Source of the DNA: Loripinus fragilis
Taxonomy: Eukaryota; Mollusca; Bivalvia; Lucinida; Lucinidae
Assembly (NCBI GenBank): GCA_964019695.1
Contig: OZ026528.1
Coordinates: 58,671,602 to 58,735,601, forward strand
DNA: 64,000 nucleotides
Direction of reading: 5' to 3'
The translations under genes were made by a program, and so were the position numbers. The notes beneath the pieces were generated by a model, which saw only the letters and a program-made list of their open reading frames with translations, was not told the origin of the DNA and made no database searches. This document shows, one piece after another, positions 11,610 through 24,100 of the stretch. How positions within the stretch are numbered: position 1 is the stretch's first letter; every line of letters begins with the position of its first letter.

Positions 11610-13009
11610 GTTTATGCTACCATTTGAAAACCATAAAAAGAAAAGTGAGTAGTTTGCTTAAATTTTTGAATATTTTTTCTTGGTTTATATAAAAATATCA
11701 CACCCACCCTCCTTAAATTTAGTGTGGGGGGATCTTTCAAAAACTGGGGGGGGGGGGGGGGGGGGGGGGGGGGAATCGCCCTGCCAAGAATAAACACTTC
11801 AATTAGGCAAAGTCGGGTAACCTGAAACATTTTTATTTATTTTAGGCCTAAATGACAGCCATCAAATCTGTGGTTTGGATTGTGAGCACACAGAATCTTT
11901 AAGTTTGGTCCATGTGTCACTAGCTCACAATGTCATTACATGATTTTCATAAGATGGATATTGTTTGGATATCAGTTAGTTACTGGAGCGATATCATTTT
12001 GCCCATAGGGTGAAAGTTGGACTAACACATTGGTCAACTATTGGACCGATATCGGTTTAGTCATTAGGCCAATACTTTACGATCATTGGTTCCATATAGC
12101 ATGCATATCCACAAGATATTGTAAAGTGATATAGTTTTGCCATCGGCATTAAGTCAGAATGATATGGCCATAGAAGTTTTCCATTCAACAAAATGACTAA
12201 ATTTGTTAGGGTATCTAGTATCTACTGGTCCAGGATTACCAAGTTGATTTTATTTACATGTGTGAAAGTTCCAAACTTCCAAAATCCTGAACTTAAGAAA
12301 TTAAAATCTCAAAACTTGCAACCTACCTACAAAATGTTAAATGGTCAGAAATGAATTGTCTTTTTTAACTGAACTGAAATCAGATAAGCTTCTTTAATCT
12401 GCCTAAATCAGTGTTATAGATTGACTTGACTTTCTATGGAAAGTCAGCCTCAAAATCCTGAATTCAGGAATAATCCTCAAACATGTATTTTAGCATCTAA
12501 TGATGTATGGCTTTGCACATTAACATGGCTAGCACTGATCCCTTTTTCATTTTCAGACCTAGCACTAGACAGTTATCACATCTGAGCCTATTTCATATCA
12601 TGAGTTTTAGGGCTCTAGTTAAGTGGCTTTTTGAGATAATACCCTTCTTTTTGAAATTATTTTGAAGAAAGATTATCATATTTTGATATACAAACAGCAG
12701 ATCAGACTTTTTTTTTAGAAAAAGATTTTTAAAGCCACTTTATACACAGAATCTTACTATTTTATAGGGGTACATGTATGTATAAAACCTCTTGCATTTT
12801 GATCAAATCAAAGGTTATAAATTATTTTAACTCTGAGTTTGTTCCTCAGAGATTGACTTTTAATTCTAAACCTTAATTTACAAGGGAGACAACTTTTTTC
12901 ACTTCCTAAATGCTTTTCAAAAATGGTATATTTTGGCTGAATTTTTCATCATTTTTATGTTTTTCATATTTTTTGAATAAAAACAAAGCATCAGATAAGA
13001 CTGCTAGCA
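11610..13009. other. No gene recognised; long G tract
   Basis: About 30 consecutive G lie at 11743-11773. The minus ORF over it (proline-rich) is low-complexity. The rest is AT-rich with nothing recognised. Confidence 0.5.
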
Positions 13010-13092
13010 CTGGGGTTCGAACCCAGACATACCTCTAGGTGCTTACATATCATAACCTGAGGCTGTTCTGCCAATTGAACTATACCAACTTG
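13010..13092 (-). pseudogene. tRNA-like sequence
   Basis: On the minus strand there is a perfect T arm (CTGGG-TTCGAAC-CCCAG), a 4-bp D stem (GTTC/GAAC) around AATTGGCA, and a 7-bp acceptor stem if G-U pairs are allowed. The anticodon region is too long: about 23 nt between GCCTC and GAGGT, without a standard 7-nt loop. It is either a decayed tRNA, a tRNA with an unusual insert, or a SINE head. I favour a decayed copy. Confidence 0.45.
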
Positions 13093-13407
13093 TAAAAATC
13101 TGAGCTTTTTAAGAAAAGTTTGCAAGATTTGAAATGAGACACAGTTTGTGTCATTCTCCCTTCTCAATGGGTTTGCTTAAAGAAAGGTCCTCCCTTGTAT
13201 GTTAAATTTGTGATCTTTGCCAATTTTTAAACAGTTTTCTATTCCACTGGTGTAAACAACTGACAACTAAACTGAAACAACATATGTTCAATTAAAATAG
13301 TATTTCTTAAAAACTGTATAAAACAATCATATAGCTTCTTTCATTTACCTCTAGTGGAAGGCATATATGGTCTGGGTTTCTTAGTGGGCTATGGATGCGA
13401 AAGCCTT

Positions 13408-14053
13408 CAGGGGACAAAAATTCTACTTGTCCGCTCGTAATTATGAGTGAAATCTAGAAAGGACAAGCAATTCTTCCCAAAGCACTCGTCCTGTAGGACG
13501 AGTGTACAGGATGAGTCCTTTAGGAAGAATTACTTGATTTTTGTTTGTTTTTGTTGCTTTACGTCCCAAGTCAACAGCTATGGTCATTGCAGGACGGTCA
13601 GTTCACCTAACCACACTTTTTTCCTGGGCAAGCTTGAACAAGCAGTTAACCAGTAATTGTGCACATACTTTCGCTTGTAACTGACAACAACCCTTCATGA
13701 ATGATTCAGCGGAAGGGAGGAGAATGACCGTAGAAATTATTTCATGATCAATCTCCACGAAAGTATGGGACCGGGCCGGGATCGAACTCGCGACCCCTGG
13801 ATCTGCAGTCAGCTTCGCATCTGTAACCAGACATGTTACCGACTGCGCTACGCGGCCCGACTGCGCTACGCGGCCCGACTGCGCTACCGGCCTGCTAAGA
13901 ATTACTTGAGGAAGTTGTATTACATATTACTCACGTATGTTCTTTATTGCATACGCTTTTAAAGGACACGTGCATGCGTTTGCAGGACGAGTGAAAGTTG
14001 TAAGTCACTCGTCCTGCAGGACAAGTTCAATATTTAAATATTTTTGTCCCCTG
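13408..14053. mobile_element. hAT-like MITE with ACTTGTCC/ACTCGTCC motifs
   Basis: The ends are CAGGGGACAAAAAT and its inverse, flanked by GCCTT on both sides. Palindromes of CACTCGTCCT lie at 13484-13505 and 14005-14030. The motifs match the MITE at 19205-19619. It was interrupted by the SINE at about 13545-13905. Confidence 0.65.
13545..13905 (-). repeat. tRNA-derived SINE (family 2) with triplicated head segment
   Basis: Reversed orientation. The head near 13900 reads as tRNA on the minus strand, with a B-box (GAGTTCGATCCC) near 13780. The segment ACTGCGCTACGCGGCCCG is repeated in tandem at 13839-13886, the last copy partial. A diverged copy lies at 50101-50370, and a head fragment at 16840-16875. 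Confidence 0.75.
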
Positions 14054-15071
14054 GCCTTCTTGCTACTTCCTGAGGGGACAGACGGCTCCGAACAAGGAAT
14101 ACAGTAGCCTATGATACCTTCTTGGACTGATCTAGCTTTGCATGTAACTCAAGCTTCTTTTGCTCATATGCAGCTTGGCCCTTAACAAATCCCATAATGA
14201 ATTCCTGAAATAATGATGATATGTCTGCAGCTAGGTAGTGCCTAAGTTCATATTAAGTTAAAATATATGTTTTGAGTGCTCGAAAAAAACACATCTCATT
14301 AAGACGGTTCTTTTGAGTATCTTTTGAGTATCAAAATTCAGTATTTTTAGCCTCAAAATCATTTTAAACAGGGCTAACACTTATCCCTTCCAGATCAAGT
14401 AAAATTTTACTATTTTTTTTATTCATGAATGTAAAAACATGTTTTGGGTTCTCAATGAAGCTGTCTCATCGAGGATGGTTCTTTTGCGTACAACTAACAT
14501 ATGTTTTCGTTTAGGAAAATTTGGTTTACAAAATTTCAGTTTCCTCATTAATCTTTCTCTAATGTTCCTGGCATCCTTCCCTATCAGTATTGTTCCTTAC
14601 TGCTGGGCTCTCCATATAGTCTTTCTATAATGTTACATCCCCCTAGCAGTATTATTCCTCCTTTTTCTCTTTAATACTGCTTGTTCCTTCGATGTTCCAT
14701 CCTTCCCTATTAGTTTTGATCCTCCTTTTCTGTCTACGCCAATTTATTGACATGCACTTTTGACAGGGTATGCTGGTGTTTATTGCAAAGAATAGTGACT
14801 GTTCAATTTTAGCTAAATCTTCTCCAAATAAATGCCCTTTTTGCTGATGAAAGAAGGGACAACCCGGACAAGGGTACAATAAAATCCCTCATATTCTGCA
14901 GGTTACTTACTAACAAGGGTCTATCCCTTTTGTTTTCCTTTCATCATGCAGTAAAGAATGCCATGAAATTGTTTGACACACAATAATCGGTTTTGTTACA
15001 CATTTTTAGGAAAAGAAAAAAAAGCAAACCATTTAATAAAAAACATGTCCTCAAACTTAGAAACTACCACA
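14054..15071. other. No gene recognised
   Basis: No supported ORF. It contains diverged copies of a GGTTCTTTTG-containing repeat at 14300 and 14470, also seen near 31890. Confidence 0.45.
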
Positions 15072-15429
15072 TCTCTGGAATAGAAATGCTGTGCAAAACA
15101 TAAATGGTCAAATTCCCTTTTATACTTTCTTTCTCCTGTTCCTGACGAAACATTTTTAACAAGGGAGACAATCAAAGCAGTATCGGACATCAATAAGCTT
15201 TTCTAAAAATTGTATGCATGGGGATCGATATTGCCAGCTCCGTGTACAGGTCTCTGGAATAGAAATGCTGTGCAAAACATAAATGGTCAAATTCCCTTTT
15301 AAACTTTCTTTCTCCTGTTCCTGACGAAACATTTTTAACAAGGGAGACAATCAAAGCAGTATCGGACATCAATAAGCTTTTCTAAAAATTGTATGCATGG
15401 GGATCGATATTGCCAGCTCCGTGTACAGG
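15072..15429. repeat. Tandem duplication, 2 x 179 bp
   Basis: 15072-15250 and 15251-15429 are nearly identical, both ending in TCCGTGTACAGGT. A C-rich tract follows at 15441-15478. Confidence 0.9.
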
Positions 15430-16139
15430 TGTATGTTTGCCACCCCCCCTCCCCCCCCCCCCCCCCCCCCCCCCCCTCCACACACACAATCTTTCAGCTT
15501 GAACTTCAGGTTGCAAGGTCTTCACCATATGAGACTCTTCAGACATTCGTTTAGAAACAAACAGCCCTAGAAAACAGGGCAAAATCCGTTGTGAAAGTCA
15601 TCGAAAACCCAGTAAAGAATGTGTAAAGAAGATTAAGTGCCATCTAGCCGAAGAAAGCAGATGGAAAAAAAACCTTCTTCCTTTTATCTTGAATGGAATT
15701 TCAATCAACCATTTATTCATACTGGGTCCGAGCTTCAAATTGCTGATAAGAAATTGTGGACGTATTGAAAGAGCATTTAACAAAAGGAATTTTCGGTTTA
15801 CCTTGTGAGAATCATTGAATCGTTGAGAGAGAGATGGGAAAATTTTGTTTTTTACTGACGACGAACGCTACCGGAAGATAAACAAAAGACCGGTACACTA
15901 CTGTTTTAATTCGCGCAAGCGTACTAGACTGGTTCTCTCCCTTTAATAGCTTGTCAGCATATTAAGACAGGTAACTACTAAACGCCATTGCGTCTATTTA
16001 TAGGCATATACACTGACGTAGTAATGGAAAAATACGTAGTATTGGAAAATACCTGTGGCGTCTTGAGTCCATCTGCGGTATTGAATAAAAAGTGCATTTG
16101 CGATTTTTAAACAACTGCAAGCTAGCATCCCATCACGAG

Positions 16140-16203
16140 CCACTATCGGCCCGCCGACGAACCGTCACCTGCGGATGGTTGTTCGTTGGCGGGCCGATAG
16201 TGG
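16140..16203. repeat. 64-bp near-perfect hairpin (copy A)
   Basis: CCACTATCGGCCCGCC at the left pairs with GGCGGGCCGATAGTGG at the right, and the stem extends through CGAAC/GTTCG. GC-rich in an AT-rich context. Repeated at 20587-20650. Confidence 0.9.
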
Positions 16204-16327
16204 CCCAATTGTACGTGCGGATTGGATTTTTTTATAAAGTTTATTTTGTTCTATTATCAGGAATATGGCAACTGAAAAATTACAAGATCTATAGGTTCCT
16301 ATAGAAATAAGCATCCCCAACCCAACA

Positions 16328-17046
16328 CTGGATGCGTGGATCCAGAGGGGGTTAGGTGGTCCAGATCCTACCCCCCCCCCATCCCCCTAAAAAATCACAT
16401 GTTCTATGGGTTTCTATAGAAATAAGCATCCCCCCATCCCCCTAAAAAATCACATGTTCTATGGGTTTCTATGGAAATAAGCATCCCCCGCCACCCGAAA
16501 ATAAACAAAAATACAGTTACCCCGCATCTAGTCAGACGCAACGCGGCCCGGTACAACTATTTTCTGGAATTTCAAATGTTCACAGGGGAAACACTTATGA
16601 GACTTTCAGTTTGCACCTACAAAACTCATTCCGTGACGGGGAAGTGGGCAATTACTTATTTCTAACCGATGTGCGGATCCAGAGGGGGATAGGTGGTCCG
16701 GACACCCCCCCCCCCACCAAAAAAAAAATAATAGATAAATAAATAAAAATAAATAATCACAAGTTCTTTAAGTTTCGTTGGAAATAAGCATTTGCCCCCC
16801 CCCCCATCCCCGAAAAAAAAAAAAAAAAAAAAAAAAAACAGTAGTCAGACATGTTACCGACTGCGCCGGCCGGTAAACCTTCTGAGACTTTCAGAAAACT
16901 CAATCCGTGACAGGGAAGTGGGCAATTACTTATTTCTTACCCATGCCCGAATCCAGAGAGGGATAGGTGGTCCGGACTCCCCCCCCCTCCCCCCGAAAAA
17001 TCACAAGTTATATAGGTTTCTATAGAAATAAGGATTTGCACACCCC

Positions 17047-17078
<32 letters not shown>

Positions 17079-17120
17079 AAAAAGAAATAATAATAAAAAG
17101 TTGCACCCCCCCCCCCCATA
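16328..17120. repeat. GGATCCAGAGGGG / C(n)A(n) repeat cluster (copy A)
   Basis: Iterated units each contain ATCCAGAG(A/G)GGG, GGTGGTCC, a C tract, often an A tract, then TCACA-GTT and TATAGAAATAA. Unit starts lie near 16328, 16676 and 16950, with a short 50-bp direct repeat at 16383-16490. Low-complexity ORFs here (proline or glycine runs) are artefacts. Confidence 0.8.
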
Positions 17121-17767
17121 AATGTTTCGACCCTTTTGAACCGTAAAAAAAATATAGTTGCAAAAAAAAAACAAAAAAAAACACCCTTATCAGAGTTTTT
17201 TTCTGTTATTTGAGTCTGGACGCCCCCGGCCCCTGTTTCTATCTGCGAGGAGAGGGTGGAGGGGGGGGGGTACTATAATATTTTCATTCATACGTGGGCT
17301 CGCACCATTTTGGGGTTCAAAATTTTGAATTTCAATACCTTTGAGGGTTTTCAGAAAAATGTATAGTTTTTGGGGTATGAAGATTTTGTGGATATCTTTT
17401 GGGGTCATCACAAAACACCAAAAAGTTAACCCCAAAAATGGTCCGGGCCTACGTATGTTTGAAAATATCAGAGTACCCCCCCCCCCCTTTCTCACCCAGG
17501 TGGGAGTATGCTTGGAATTCGTGAACAATATCAGCGGACGTCATATTTTGTGTTTGGGGTCACTACACAGATAGCAAAGATACGTTGGGCCCACAATGGT
17601 AGTTGGTGGAAATGTGGGCGACCTTGTACCAACGCAACAATGTCGACCATTCTCTCATTATTAAACACCACTATATTATTACAAAATCCTCTGTGCCTGT
17701 ATTCTGAATAATGTGTTTGGTGTTAAAAGAAGTTAATGTTTCCGGAGCACAGCATTGCGAAGGAGAT

Positions 17768-17926
17768 TTGTTTGATTTGATCCTTACGTCCCATCAACAA
17801 TCTTTCAGTTATGTAGGGATGGGTCTTCCTGGATTGAACCGGTACTAAGCTATGATTAATGTGTCTTGCTCAAGGACACAACGCAGTGACGCATGTGAGG
17901 CTCGAACCCGCGGCCCCTCTGTCTCA
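17768..17926 (-). repeat. SINE family 1 fragment (copy A)
   Basis: Body and part of the tRNA head of the SINE seen at 802-992, reversed. It is truncated before the A-box end. Confidence 0.75.
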
Positions 17927-18796
17927 AGTTCATTAAATAAGCCAGGTTACGAGGAAAACTATCCATGCGCGGATCCAGAGGGGGCCGGGGCTCCGGGCCC
18001 AGCAAAATCACAAAGCTATAGGATTTATTCAGCAATACTCGTCTGGATCCACTTGAAAATCTCAAAGGCAAGTCAGAATTCAATGTTGGGCCATTAATTC
18101 GGCCGCTAGCGAAACGCCATTGAAATTGGCCGATGGTGATACACCTTGAAAGGTATTTGGATTCTCACCATAAAAAAGTTGTTAAAGATAAATTGGACTC
18201 CCTCTAACAACACTTCCTGGGTCCGTGCATGCCTGTGTCGGGAATTTCCGATCGGATGGGGGCTACTCTGACATTTCGTAGCCTATGTGGACTCGGACCT
18301 TTTTTAAGGAGGGGGTCTATCTTTTAATTTCAATAATTTTAGGGGGTTCAGATTGAATAAATATTTTATGGGATCTATGATAAAATTGTGGATATTTTAG
18401 GGGAGGGGGCGGGATGGTCATCATTCACAGTTAGGGAGCGTGGCGAAAAAGGAACGCATGTGCGCGACCCCCGTAATTTGACTTTAAAGCATGTATAATA
18501 TCATGCGCGGATCCAGGAATTTTTGACAGGGGGGGGGGGGAGTCCAGACTGAGACGTTTTTTAGTCCTCAGCTTATTTTACAGAGGGGGGGGGGGGGCAA
18601 TGGTTTTATTGCAGAGAAAACTATACTTTCTCAAGGATCCAGAGGGGGTCCAACATTTTCAGAGAGAGGAGAGGAGCGCATCATTCTTTTAGTATTAGCA
18701 CGCATCACTATCCTTGCATTTTGTTGGCACTCCTCATAAAAAAGTCTACATCTTTGATCGAGGTTCTGTAATTTCGAGTAACAGTTTCTACACATA

Positions 18797-19028
18797 AGGC
18801 CTAAATGAAATATATGTGTGGTTCCTGTTTCATGCCAAGAAAATTTAGGGTAGGTAGGTAGGGAAATTATTAAATTTTGTTATAACATTTAACAAAGAAA
18901 ATAGTGACAGAAATTGAAAAAGTGCCCATTTTTTTCTCCAAAGACCATTTTATTGTTTAGGGTATATAGGGTTAAAAAAATTAGGGTAGGTAGGCAACAG
19001 GAACCACACATATATTTCATTTAAGCCT
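18797..19028. mobile_element. Inverted-repeat element, 232 bp (copy A)
   Basis: AGGCCTAAATGAAATATATG at the left is mirrored by the sequence ending TTTCATTTAAGCCT. The interior carries TTAGGGTAGGTAGG, a motif also at 49397 and 49697. Copy B is at 23278-23510. Confidence 0.75.
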
Positions 19029-19204
19029 AACGCCACTCTCTACATTAATGCCCCCATATTTGGCGAGCAATGCTTTGGCGTTGATGTCTGATCTTTTTGT
19101 GGATTCGATCCTTCGGACCTCTTGTGCGCTCTTTCCACAGACCATGCAGACACGCTCTGCAGGGTGCAGATTTTTGTTTTACGGGAGTTCTATACATTTC
19201 TATC

Positions 19205-19619
19205 CAGGGGTGTGGAAATAGTAAAATTTTCTACTTGTCCAGGGACAAGTAAATAGCCATAATGTACTTGTCCAACGAAAATTTTACTTGTCCGATAGTA
19301 CAGATTAGCTTATACCTTTCTGTGCTTAAACAATTTACACTTTTGAAAACAGTATGAAACCATGCAGATATCAACTCTCTTGAAAACAGCGTAGATCCAG
19401 ATCAGCTGGCTTCTGAAGAAGCCAGCTGATCAGGATCCACACTGTTTTCAATGAAACATGTGAACTCATAATAATTAATCAAAATATGAAGTACAAAATT
19501 TTATTAACTTTATACAAGTTTTGCACTTGTCCAAGGACAAGTAAATTGAAATTTTCAACTTGTCCTGAATGAAATGGGACCAGGTCGGACAAGTCGGGCA
19601 TGGTATTTCCACAGCCCTG
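19205..19619. mobile_element. hAT-like MITE, 415 bp, 8-bp TSD (copy A)
   Basis: TIRs CAGGGGTGTGGAAATA and TATTTCCACAGCCCTG; TSD TTTCTATC at 19197-19204 and 19620-19627. At least six ACTTGTCC motifs in both orientations lie near the ends, a plausible transposase-binding array. The centre holds a GATCAGCTGGCTTC palindrome (19395-19440). Confidence 0.92.
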
Positions 19620-20048
19620 TTTCTATCCCATGCTGTAGCCACGATGATCCACGGATGTATTAGTTTGTCTTCCTGGTGTCTCTTGATGGTTGTGTGTCTC
19701 TTCCTTACAGTGCCATGGGGTTGTCTGCTGTTTGTGATTGTGGTATTTCCTGATCATGCTCACATACTATTTTTAGGTAGTGAATACCCTTTAAACCTTC
19801 TTTACATGAACCACAAGACTGGTGACCTTGAAACATGGTTTGCATCATTGGATAGTAAGTGAGTATGAGCCACTTTCTGTGCCTTTTATATAGTAAAAAA
19901 TTTAATTGAATTTGGGTCACACTGACTTCATATAATACCTGGCCTATTTATGAACTTTTTCAACACCTTTGCTTGTTAACAGACGCTCTTTCTGGAGCAT
20001 GCGCAGGTTCTCTACTTGAAAAAATATCATATGCGGAAGAAAAAAAAT

Positions 20049-20125
20049 TAGGTGTGTGGGTTTCGATCATTGGACCCTTACCTCGTTAAGCTAAAGCGCT
20101 ACCACTTGCGCTACTTGGGCAGGTA
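20049..20125 (-). pseudogene. tRNA-like sequence (copy A)
   Basis: On the minus strand, GTAGCGCAAGTGGTAGCGC resembles a D arm/A box, and GATCGAAACCC resembles a B box. An intact cloverleaf is not formed. Probably a SINE head. Copy B at 24530-24607 has an altered flank. Confidence 0.5.
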
Positions 20126-20586
20126 TCGTTAATTGATTACATCAAAATCTAATGACATTGAAAAAATTATTAAAATCGAAATTACCAATAACAGCAACAT
20201 TTGAAAGGCTTTGTATCGAAAAGAAAGTGCGGCAAATCTTCTCAGTTTTCAGTACATGTTCATTTCTCATTTTGATGTGCGAAATTGACCCAGGATGTAA
20301 ACAGATGCTCTTTCTGGAGCATGCGCAGTCGGATGAGTGGGATTCTCTACTTGTAAAAAATTACTATAGACTGGTTCTCTCCCTTTAATAGCTTGTCAGC
20401 ATATTAAGACAGGTAACTACTAAACGCCATTGCGTCTATTTATAGGCATATACACTGACGTAGTAATGGAAAAATACGTAGTATTGGAAAATACCTGTGG
20501 CGTCTTGAGTCCATCTGCGGTATATTGAATAAAAAGTGCATTTGCGATTTTTAAACAACTGCTCCAAGCTAGCATCCCATCACGAG

Positions 20587-20650
20587 CCACTATCGGCCCG
20601 CCGACGAACCGTCACCTGCGGATGGTTGTTCGTTGGCGGGCCGATAGTGG
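20587..20650. repeat. 64-bp hairpin (copy B)
   Basis: The hairpin arms appear unchanged from 16140-16203. Confidence 0.9.
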
Positions 20651-20774
20651 CCCAATTGTACGTGCGGATTGGATTTTTTTATAAAGTTTATTTTGTTCTA
20701 TTATCAGGAATATGGCAACTGAAAAATTACAAGATCTATAGGTTCCTATAGAAATAAGCATCCCCAACCCAACA

Positions 20775-21162
20775 CTGGATGCGTGGATCCAGAGGGGGTT
20801 AGGTGGTCCGGACCCTACCCCCCCCCCATCCCCCTAAAAAATCACATGTTCTATGGGTTTCTATAGAAATCAGCATCCCCCATCCCCCTAAAAAATCACA
20901 TGTTCTATGGGTTTCTATGGAAATAAGCATCCCCCGCCACCCGAAAATAAACAAAAATACAGTTACCCCGCATCTAGTCAGACGCAACGCGGCCCGGTAC
21001 AACTATTTTCTGGAATTTCAAATGTTCACAGGGGAAACACTTATGAGACTTTCAGTTTGCACCTACAAAACTCATTCCGTGACGGGGAAGTGGGCAATTA
21101 CTTATTTCTAACCGATGTGCGGATCCAGAGGGGGATAGGTGGTCCGGACCCCCCCCACCAAA

Positions 21163-21217
<55 letters not shown>

Positions 21218-21600
21218 AAATAAATAATAATCACAAGTTCTTTAAGTTTCGTTGGAAATAAGCATTTGCCCCCCCCCCATCCCCGAAAAAACAAACAAAA
21301 AAAAAACAGTAGTCAGACATGTTACCGACTGCGCCGGCCGGTAAACCTTCTGAGACTTTCAGAAAACTCAATCCGTGACAGGGAAGGGGGCAATTACTTA
21401 TTTCTTACCCATGCCCGAATCCAGAGAGGGATTGGTGGTCCGGACTCCCCCCCCTCCCCCCGAAAAATCACAAGTTATATAGGTTTCTATAGAAATAAGG
21501 ATTTGCACCCCCCACCCCCCCCCCCCCCCCCAAAAAAAAAAAAAAAGAAGTAATAATAAAAAGTTGCACCCCCCCCCCCCCCCCCCCCCCCCCCCGATAA
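20775..21600. repeat. GGATCCAGAGGGG / C(n)A(n) repeat cluster and AAAT microsatellite (copy B)
   Basis: Counterpart of 16328-17120. It has an expanded AAAT run (21160-21220) and a longer C run near 21568-21595. Confidence 0.8.
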
Positions 21601-22241
21601 ATGTTTCGACCCTTTTGAACCGTAAAAAAATATAGTTGCAAAAAAAACCCAACAAAAACACCCTTATCAGAGTTTTTTCTGTTATTTGAGTCTGGACGCC
21701 CCCGGCCCCTGTTCTATCTGCGAGGAGAGGGTGGAGGGGGGGGGGTACTATAATATTTTCATTCATACGTGGGCTCGCACCATTTTGGGGTTCAAAATTT
21801 TGAATTTCAATACCTTTGAGGGTTTTCAGAAAAATGTATAGTTTTTGGGGTATGAAGATTTTTTGGATATCTTTTGGGGTCATCACAAAACACCAAAAAG
21901 TTAACCCCAAAAATGGTCCGGGCCTACGTATGTTTGAAAATATCAGAGTACCCCCACCCCCTTTCTCACCAAGGTGCGAGTATGCTTGGAATTCGTGAAC
22001 AATATCAGCGGACGTCATATTTTGTGTTTGGGGTCACTACACAGATAGCAAAGATACGTTGGGCCCACAATGGTAGTTGGTGGAAATGTGGGCGACCTTG
22101 TACCAACGCAACAATGTCGACCATTCTCTCATTATTAAACACCACTATATTATTACAAAATCCTCTGTGCCTGTATTCTGAATAATGTGTTTGGTGTTAA
22201 AAGAAGTTTATGTTTCCGGAGCACAGCATTGCGAAGGAGAT

Positions 22242-22400
22242 TTGTTTGATTTGATCCTTACGTCCCATCAACAATCTTTCAGTTATGTAGGGATGGGTCT
22301 TCCTGGGTTGAACCGGTACTAAGCTATGATTAATGTGTCTTGCTCAAGGACACAACGCAGTGACGCCTGTGAGGCTCAAACCCGCGGCCCCTCTGTCTCA
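22242..22400 (-). repeat. SINE family 1 fragment (copy B)
   Basis: Counterpart of 17768-17926, with a few substitutions. Confidence 0.75.
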
Positions 22401-23277
22401 TGTTCATTAAATAAGCCAGGTTACGAGGAAAACTATCCATGCGCGGATCCAGAGGGGTCCGGGGCTCCGGGCCCAGCAAAATCACAAAGCTATAGGATTT
22501 ATTTAGCAATACTCGTCTGGATCCACTTGAAAATCTCAAAGGCAAGTCAGAATTCAATGTTGGGCCATTAATTCGGCCGCTAGCGAAACGCCATTGAAAT
22601 TGGCCGATGGTGATACACCTTGAAAGGTATTTGGATTCTCACCATAAAAAAGTTGTTAAAGATAAATTGGACTCCCTCTAACAACACTTCCTGGGTCCGT
22701 GCATGCCTGTGTCGGGGATTTCCGATCGGATGGGGGCTACTCTGACATTTCGTAGCCTATGTGGACTCGGACCTTTTTTAAGGAGGGGGTCTATCTTTTA
22801 ATTTCAATAATTTTAGGGGGTTCAGATTGAATAAATATTTTATGGGATCTATGATAAAATTGTGGATATTTTAGGGGAGGGGGCGGGATGGTCATCATTC
22901 ACAGTTAGGGAGCGTGGCGAAAAAGGAACGCATGTGCGCGACCCCCGTAATTTGACTTTAAAGCATGTATAATATCATGCGCGGATCCAGGAATTTTTGA
23001 CAGGGGGGGGGGAGTCCAGACTGAGACGTTTTTTAGTCCTCAGCTTATTTTACAGAGGGGGGGGGGGGTGGGGGGGGCAAAGGTTTTATTGCAGAGAAAA
23101 CTATACTTTCTCAAGGATCCAGAGGGGGTCCAACATTTTCAGAGAGAGGAGAGGAGCGCATCATTCTTTTAGTATTAGCACGCATCACTATCCTTGCATT
23201 TCGTTGGCACTCCTCATAAAAAAGTCTACATCTTTGATCGAGGTTCTGTAATTTCGAGTAACAGTTTCTACACATAA

Positions 23278-23510
23278 GGCCTAAATGAAATATATGTGTG
23301 GTTCCTGTTTCATGCCAAGAAAATTTAGGGTAGGTAGGTAGGGAAATTATTAAATTTTGTTTTAACATTTAACAAAGAAAATAGTGACAGAAATTGAAAA
23401 AGTGCCCATTTTTTTCTCCAAAGACCATTTTATTGTTTAGGGTATATAGGGTTAAAAAAAATTAGGGTAGGTAGGCAACAGGAACCACACTTATATTTCA
23501 TTTAAGCCTA
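23278..23510. mobile_element. Inverted-repeat element (copy B)
   Basis: Counterpart of 18797-19028, with one extra A. Confidence 0.75.
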
Positions 23511-23685
23511 ACGCCACTCTCTACATTAATGCCCCCATATTTGGCGAGCAATGCTTTGGCGTTGATGTCTGATCTTTTTGTGGATTCGATCCTTCGGACC
23601 TCTTGTGCGCTCTTTCCACAGACCATGCAGACACGCTCTGCAGGGTGCAGATTTTTGTTTTACGGGAGTTCTATACATTTCTATC

Positions 23686-24100
23686 CAGGGGTGTGGAAAT
23701 AGTAAAATTTTCTACTTGTCCAGGGACAAGTAAATAGCCATAATGTACTTGTCCAACGAAAATTTTACTTGTCCGATAGTACAGATTAGCTTATACCTTT
23801 CTGTGCTTAAACAATTTACACTTTTGAAAGCAGTATGAAACCATGCAGATATCAACTCTCTTGAAAACAGCGTAGATCCAGATCAGCTGGCTTCTGAAGA
23901 AGCCAGCTGATCAGGATCCACACTGTTTTCAATGAAACATGTGAACTCATAATAATTAATCAAAATATGAAATACAAAATTTTATTAACTTTATACAAGT
24001 TTTGCACTTGTCCAAGGACAAGTAAATTGAAATTTTCAACTTGTCCTGAATGAAATGGGACCAGGTCGGACAAGTCGGGCATGGTATTTCCACAGCCCTG
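23686..24100. mobile_element. hAT-like MITE (copy B)
   Basis: Counterpart of 19205-19619. It has the same length and the same TSD TTTCTATC at 23678-23685, so it was duplicated with the segment and not by transposition. Confidence 0.92.

Larger units (their letters stand above)
15925..20366 (+). repeat. Segmental tandem duplication, copy A (4.44 kb)
   Basis: The whole unit is repeated immediately downstream. Both copies start TAGACTGGTTCTCTCCC and end CTTGTAAAAAATTACTA. The differences I see are mainly homopolymer lengths, single bases and small indels. It contains a 64-bp hairpin, C/A tract repeats, a SINE fragment, an inverted repeat, a hAT MITE and a tRNA-like segment. No host exon is recognised. 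Confidence 0.95.

Noticed and set aside
16937..17574. Proline- and glycine-rich ORFs on both strands
   Set aside because: Translations of C/G and A/T homopolymers; absent of any domain and altered between duplication copies.
18850..18998. Telomere-like TTAGGG
   Set aside because: Only isolated TTAGGGTAGGTAGG inside an inverted-repeat element, with no tandem TTAGGG array.
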